In this document: positions 59,378-64,000 of the stretch, piece by piece
Layout of the letters: every line of letters starts with the position of its first letter
Position numbering within the stretch: the stretch's first letter is position 1
Source of the DNA: Verrucomicrobiota bacterium
GTDB taxonomy: Bacteria; Verrucomicrobiota; Verrucomicrobiia; Limisphaerales; J093
Assembly: GCA_027493615.1 (NCBI GenBank)
Contig: JAOSKK010000035.1
Span: forward strand, 310,001-374,000
Direction of reading: 5' to 3'
DNA: 64,000 nt
The notes under the pieces: generated by a model
Told to the model about the DNA's origin: nothing
Seen by the model: only the letters and a program-made list of their open reading frames with translations
The model's database searches: none
Made by a program: the position numbers and the translations under genes

Positions 59378-60382
59378 GTGGCCCGATCCCTTCGCCTCCA
59401 ATTCGAAGGTGCCCTGTACCACGTGATGTTCCGGGGCAACGAACGCCGGGCCATCTTCCGCGACGACCCGGACCGGCAGCGGTTCCTGGCGCGGTTGCGC
59501 GAGACCCAGACCTGGCGGCCGGCCCGGCTGTTCCTGGTCTGCCTCATGCCGAATCACGTCCACCTGTTGCTCGAAACCCCGCAACCGCACCTCAGCGCGT
59601 TCATGGGGCGCCTGCTCACGGCCTACGCGGGCGACTTCAACCGGCGTCACCGGCGCGCGGGTCACCTCACCCAGGGCCGATTCAAGGCGCAGTTGGTCGA
59701 GGGCGACTCCTACCTGCTCAAGCTCAGCCGGTACCTCCATCTCAATCCCGTCCAGGGAACGAAGTGGGCCGAGGTGCCCCTCCCGGAAAGACAGCACGCC
59801 CTGCGGGAATACCGGTGGAGTTCGTACCGAAGCTACGTCGGCCTCGAACCCGTTTGGGAGGGACTGGAGTGCGAACCGCTGCTCGCCCTGGTGGCCGGTG
59901 GACGGACCCGCGACGCGCGGGCGGTCTACCAGGCGTATGTGGAAGCCGGTCTGGCACAGAACGACGAGGAGTTCGCTTCCCTTTATCGAGCGGCGCGACT
60001 GAGCCTGGGCTCCAGCGAACATGCCCAGTCGGTGCGCGAGCGTCATGAGGAGGCACGCCGTCGGATCAAGCGCCAGGAGGACGTGGCGTTCCGGCGGACC
60101 GCGGGTTGGCGTGCCCCGGAAGACGTGCTGCAGGTCGTCGCCCAGGTGCTGCGAACGACCGTGGAAGAACTGCGCCGTCGCCGCCGCCAGTCGCGGTTGC
60201 GCGCCGCCGCCGCCTGGGCGCTCTGCCGCTATGCGGGGCTGACGCAGCGCGCGGCGGCCGAGGCCCTGGGGATCGGCACCGGGGCGGCGGTGAGCCGTCA
60301 GATGCGGCGTTGGCAGGCGGGGCTGGAGTGCGACGCCTCGGTGCGCCGGACGGCCGAGGAGATCGGCCGGCAACTGCGTTAA
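59378..60382 (+). CDS. REP-associated tyrosine transposase (RAYT, Y1/HUH family)
   Basis: The 334-residue product starts MARSLRLQFEGALYHVMFRG NERRAIF. It has the HUH motif in VCLMPNHVHLLLETPQPHLS and a following YLHLNPVQG and YRWSSYRSYVG, all typical of Tnp_REP proteins. A C-terminal DnaA/HTH-like region (TQRAAAEALGIGTGAAVSRQ) may aid DNA binding. The TAA stop lies inside the right inverted repeat. The protein would nick single-stranded DNA at the hairpin-forming ends. It is intact, with no frameshift. Confidence 0.9.
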   Translation: MARSLRLQFEGALYHVMFRGNERRAIFRDDPDRQRFLARLRETQTWRPARLFLVCLMPNHVHLLLETPQPHLSAFMGRLLTAYAGDFNRRHRRAGHLTQGRFKAQLVEGDSYLLKLSRYLHLNPVQGTKWAEVPLPERQHALREYRWSSYRSYVGLEPVWEGLECEPLLALVAGGRTRDARAVYQAYVEAGLAQNDEEFASLYRAARLSLGSSEHAQSVRERHEEARRRIKRQEDVAFRRTAGWRAPEDVLQVVAQVLRTTVEELRRRRRQSRLRAAAAWALCRYAGLTQRAAAEALGIGTGAAVSRQMRRWQAGLECDASVRRTAEEIGRQLR

Positions 60383-60405
60383 GTATTAAATTAAGGGCTG
60401 ACCCC
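60378..60405. repeat. Right inverted repeat of the RAYT element
   Basis: The sequence is GTTAAGTATTAAATTAAGGG then CTGACCCC. It contains the transposase stop codon (60380-60382). Its outer extension TGGAGA (60406-60411) supplies a GGAG just before the next gene's ATG at 60414. Confidence 0.85.
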
Positions 60406-60413
60406 TGGAGAAA

Positions 60414-60743
60414 ATGAACTGTCCGAAGTGTCCGAACGTCCCCCTGCAACCCGCCCGGGTGCGGGGCCTCGAGGTCGACCAATGCCCGGACTGCCGCGGC
60501 GTCTGGTTCGACGAACAAGAACTCGCCCGACTCCTGCTCGTGAAGCCAGCGGAGCTCAAACCGCTGGCCCGCGGGCACGGGAGCGCTTCGCTCGATGCCA
60601 AACCGGGTCGCTGCCCACGGGACGGCGACGCCCTGATGCGCGTGCGCAGCGCCCGGGACCGTGAGGTGGTTGTGGATGTCTGTCCCCGTTGCCGCGGCCT
60701 CTGGTTGGACGGCGGTGAGTTGGCCCGGTTGCTGCCTGAATAG
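60414..60743 (+). CDS. Small zinc-ribbon (zf-TFIIB type) protein
   Basis: The 109-residue product has two zinc-ribbon units. The first is MNCPKCPNVPLQPARVRGLE, then DQCPDCRGVWFDEQELARLL. The second is CPRDGDALMRVRSARDRE, then DVCPRCRGLWLDGGELARLL. The CPxCxGxWxD/E-E/GELARL pattern is that of zf-TFIIB proteins, whose function is unknown. It directly follows the transposon end, whose edge provides its ribosome binding site. Confidence 0.8.
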   Translation: MNCPKCPNVPLQPARVRGLEVDQCPDCRGVWFDEQELARLLLVKPAELKPLARGHGSASLDAKPGRCPRDGDALMRVRSARDREVVVDVCPRCRGLWLDGGELARLLPE

Positions 60744-60836
60744 CGCCAGGAACACGACCCGCCCCTCGCGCTTGGCCTTCAGCCCGCCGGGCGAACGCAA
60801 ACCGTTCGGGCGGCCGCAGAGCCTGCCGCACAGAAC

Positions 60837-60867
60837 AAGGGCCCCGGGGATCACTCCCCGGGGCCTT
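60837..60867. terminator. Strong GC hairpin between convergent genes
   Basis: AAGGGCCCCGGGGA and TCCCCGGGGCCTT form a 13-bp stem with one bulged G and a TCAC loop. It lies 94 nt after the zinc-ribbon gene and 64 nt after the Ig-like gene on the opposite strand. No T-run follows on either side, so factor-independent termination is uncertain. A shared bidirectional role is plausible. Confidence 0.5.
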
Positions 60868-60930
60868 GATGCGTCTCCGGACCCCTTCCGGGTTCCGGCA
60901 CTGCCGGCGAGCGGCCGTTCGGTTCGCAGC

Positions 60931-63900
60931 CTATGGGCTCACGACCCGATAGAACAGAGCCGCACCCGAGGCCGTGGTCGTATAGGGGTTGGTCGCATTC
61001 GCGACGGCCGTCCACGGCCCCGTGACCGCGGGCGCGGACTGGAGTTCCTGCCCAGCGCTCGCGGGTGCCCACGAGATGGTGAGATTCACGCCCTGCCGCG
61101 TCACCGTCAGCGTGGGTCGAGTGGCTGGCTGGATCTTCACGTAACCGCGCAGATCCACCCGCAGACCTGTGGGACCGGGGGCCTCCGGGTTGTTAGGATC
61201 GGGCGCGTTGTTGACTATGAACTCGAGGGTGTTCACGCCGTTGACGAAGCCGCTGGTCAGCGTGAACGGCGTCAGGCTGGCGAACTGGGCGGTGTTCTGG
61301 AGGCCGGTGCTGGTTCCGTTCAGGACGATGTCCACACCGCCGTTGTCGGTGGCCCAGCCGCCGACCAGTTCGAACTGGCTGAGGTCCACGCCCGTGAGAT
61401 TGAACGTGGTGCGATAGGTGTAGTCGCCCGGCAGGTTGCCGGTGCCCTGGGCGGCCTGCGGCGCGATCCAGCGCGAGTTCGGCCCGTTCAACGCCCAGAC
61501 CCCGGCCTGGATCGGCCAGACAGCGTTGACCGTGATCGCGTCCGGTCCCGGATACGAGCCGTCCGCACTCGCCGTCAGCGTGTAGTGCGGATCCACTTCA
61601 GCATCGCCCAGCAAGGCGCCGGCGGCGTTCAGGCCGGTGCCGAAGATGCCCGTCACGGGCCGCAGGCAGACGCAGACGTCGGCCGGGTTGCTCACGGCCG
61701 TGCCGGGAGGCGTTCGTGGCAACGAAGGTGTAGAGGCCGGACTGATCAGCCGTCACATTGTTCAGCGTGAGAGTCAGACCCGTTTCGCCTGGAATCGCCA
61801 CGCCGTCCTTGCGCCACTGGAAGCTCAGGGGGCGGAACCGCTGGCATTGGCGACGAGTGTCACCGTGGATCCCTCGGCCACGATTTGGCTGAGCGGGTGG
61901 GTCAGGATTGCCGGGGCCACGCCCGCGGGGAGATTCACATTGCTGTGGAGGATCTCGACGCGCAGGCCGGTGTAGCCGATCGCGGCCACGTTCTCGACGA
62001 CGAAGTCGATGGTGTTGACGCCGGCGACCAGGTTCACCTCCGTCCCCAGGATGGTGAAGGGCGTCCAGAGGTTGAAGCCGGTGTTGGGCGGATTCGCCGT
62101 GGCCACGCCATTGACGCGGATTTCGTTGCCAGCGTTGTCGGTCGACCAGCGCCCCTCGATGATGACGGTGCTGGGGTCGCGCCCGGTCAGGTCGAAGGTG
62201 GTGCGGTAGATGTAAACACCCACGGCACTCTCCGCGGTGTTGAAGCGCGGCCCGATCCACTTCGAGGTCGCACTGACGGGGAGCCAGGTGCCGTCGGAGA
62301 TCGGGAAAACCGTGGTGTCCTCGACGATGGCTTCGGTGGACTCGACATCGGGGTTCTGGATCAGCGTGTAGTGCGGATCAATGGCGCCGTCGGCCAGCGG
62401 GGCACGGTTGCTGTCCAATCCGGTGCTGAAGAGGTCCGGGATCGGTTCGTAGACCAGCAGGCTGGCGGCCGTGCTCGTCACATTGCCGGCGGTGTTGCTG
62501 ATCCGGACGGTGTAGTCCGCCTCGTCTCCCTTCTGGACGCCTTCGAGCGTCAGCGTGGCACTGGTGGCCCCGGCAATCTCCGTGCCGTCCTTGAGCCACT
62601 GGTAGGCAAGCGGCAGGCTCCCGATGCCCTGGACAGAGAAAGCAACCGTGTCGCCCACGGAAGCCTTGAGGAGTCAGGGTTCCGGGTGATGAAGGGGGCG
62701 GTGCCGGCGGCGACCCGGACGATGGCGATGTTGTCAATCAAAGCCGTGCAGTCGCCGCCCGACGGCGCGCCCTTGATGAAGCTGAGGAGCATCTGGGTAC
62801 CGGTGGCGGTGAAGACGTCGCTGAACACTTCGCGGTAGCTGCCGCTCCGGACCGGCGGCACGGCGTGGTCGGGTACAATCGTGAGCTCCCCGATTGTCAC
62901 CGCGAGCGAGGGCACGGTGGTGACCGTGCGGGCGTTTTCGTAGTAATGCAGGTAGTACTCGGCGCCGGCGGTCAGACCGGTCACGTTCTGGGTCATCACG
63001 CCATTCTCCTGCATCAAGGCGACGCGGGCGCCGTGGGGGATGGTGCCGTTGTCGGCGAAGGGGCTCCGGCCGTCCTGGACCGGGTTGATGCCGTGGCCGC
63101 CGAGGGCCTCCCAGCCGGTGATGGGCCAGTTGCCGCTCACGTAACCGGGCCACTCGTAGAAGTCATCCTCCTCGAAGCTCGGATTGGCGAGGGCGATGCC
63201 CACGATGAGGCGTGCCGGACTGCTGGTGACGGTGCCCATCGAATTGCTGACGACGACGTCATAGTTGCCGGCATTGCCGGCGGCCACGGAAGGGATCGTG
63301 TAGGTGGCCTCGTTCGCGCCGGCGATGTTGTTCCCGTTGAAACGCCATTGATAGGTCGGTGCGGGGATGGCCGTGGCGGCGACGGTGAAGGTGACCGGCA
63401 GGGTGGGCGACACCGTCAAGGACTGCGGCTGGGACGTGATGCTGGGGGCGACGTTGCGGCTGACAGCTTCGCGGTTGCTGAAGCCGTAGGTATGAATGCT
63501 GACGTTGGCCGGGTTCACCGGAGCATAGCGCAGGGTCGCGCTGCCGCTGGCGTCGGCCGTATAGCGGTAGGACAGCCGGATGCCGCCGTTGTTGTAGAAC
63601 TGGTCCTGGTTCACCGTAAGGCGGTCTTCGCCGACGCTGAAGGTGGCCCACCGGATGGAGGGACCGGGGTTGTCGAAGCCCACCGAGTAGATGGTGGCGA
63701 CGTATTCCCGACCGGGCGTGAGGCCGTCGAGCTTGATGCTCTGGTAGGAGCCGGCGGTGACACTGGCGCCGGAGTAGATGAAGTCGTTCGCGAGGGATTT
63801 GCTGCCGCTGCCATCAGGGAAGATGGCATCGGTGTCGTTGTTGAAGACGTTCCCCAGGAAGGTCGTGCTGAACTGGCCGGTCACCGCCGGGTTGGCACCG

Positions 63901-64000
63901 GCCGCCCCCAGGAAGGTGACGCCGTTGATCACCGTGTTGTTCGCGGTCCCGAAGTTGTAGGCGTGGGTGTAGAAGAACTGGCTGTCCACGCCCGAGTCTT
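60931..64000 (-). CDS. Large secreted protein with Ig-like and sugar-binding-like repeats, C-terminal part (three frameshifts)
   Basis: The gene enters from beyond the window. The visible part has Ig-like domains (SITSQPQSLTVSPTLPVTFT, then PTYQWRFNGNNIAGANEATY; AYQWLKDGTEIAGATSATLT; FQWRKDGVAIPGETGLTLTL). It also has two copies of a module of about 200 residues (DPHYTL ... WI/KWIGPRFNT ... IYRTTFDLTGRDPSTVIIEG, STDNAGNEIRVNG). Frame breaks lie at 62670 (missing), 61828-61832 (missing) and 61705-61707 (extra). It ends in a short fibronectin-like stretch (PTLTVTRQGVNLTISWAPAS) and ALFYRVVSP. It is probably cell-surface; function is unknown. Confidence 0.78.

Larger units (their letters stand above)
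59318..60405 (+). mobile_element. RAYT-type element bounded by 28-bp inverted repeats
   Basis: Inverted repeats at 59318-59345 and 60378-60405 enclose a single Y1 transposase gene and match at 27 of 28 positions. Beyond them TCTCC/GGAGA also pair with a one-base gap, giving arms of about 33 nt. The ends are AT-rich (CCCTTAATTTA) in GC-rich DNA, suggesting transfer. No clear target duplication is visible. Confidence 0.75.

Noticed and set aside
1..64000. tRNA or rRNA genes
   Set aside because: I found no cloverleaf with CCA-type ends or conserved rRNA segments by eye; a dedicated scan was not possible.

Overview
The window is GC-rich bacterial DNA, most likely from the Verrucomicrobiota. The best clue is a four-gene Verru_Chthon cassette (A, B, C, D) of prepilin-like proteins, backed by a PEP-CTERM exported protein and giant secreted LamG/Ig/PPC-type proteins. 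It looks like a draft long-read or metagenome contig. I count about 38 single-base indels that break otherwise well-conserved genes, nearly all in short homopolymer runs. After correction, every interrupted gene I could check closes to a multiple of three. Coordinates for those genes span the whole inferred gene, and the break points are stated.

Positions 1-17080 (minus strand) hold a merged str-S10-spc-alpha ribosomal supercluster, from rpsL to the first part of rpoA. It contains rpsL, rpsG, fusA, rpsJ, rplC, rplD, rplW, rplB, rpsS, rplV, rpsC, rplP, rpmC, rpsQ, rplN, rplX, rplE, rpsN, rpsH, rplF, rplR, rpsE, rplO, secY, map, infA, rpmJ, rpsM, rpsK, rpsD and rpoA. No tuf, rpmD or adk lies in its usual place. 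A candidate promoter precedes rpsL. Several ribosomal proteins carry long Ala/Pro/Lys/Arg-rich tails.

Positions 17519-19111 (plus) encode a PLP-dependent histidine decarboxylase overlapping a tandem ACT-domain protein. A PEP-CTERM protein follows on the minus strand.

Positions 20379-47892 (minus) form the accessory core. In transcription order these are two GspE/PilB-type ATPases with PilT between them, a PilC/GspF platform protein, a BrnT-like/CopG toxin-antitoxin pair, two pseudopilins, and cassette proteins D, B, C and A joined by 4-nt overlaps. A giant subtilase of about 2700 residues starts 22 nt after cassette A. A C39-like cysteine peptidase and a fused RLAN/ATP-grasp/GCS2 amidoligase complete the run. 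The likely theme is a pseudopilus or type II-secretion-like machine with a large exported protease, followed by a predicted peptide-ligase module.

Positions 48024-58198 hold an SDR oxidoreductase, a sugar-nucleotide epimerase, a Tat-exported Gfo/Idh/MocA protein, an H-X9-DG-type prepilin protein, and a plus-strand sugar cluster. That cluster is a ROK regulator, GH51 arabinofuranosidase, AraD-like epimerase and sodium:solute symporter, and points to arabinoside use.

Positions 58208-64000 hold hypoxanthine phosphoribosyltransferase, dimeric dUTPase, a RAYT-type transposase between near-perfect inverted repeats, a small zinc-ribbon protein, and the C-terminal part of a large Ig-like surface protein. 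A short repeat of about 29 bp recurs four times at gene boundaries (20357, 23917, 38684, 51412). I saw no tRNA, rRNA or CRISPR array.
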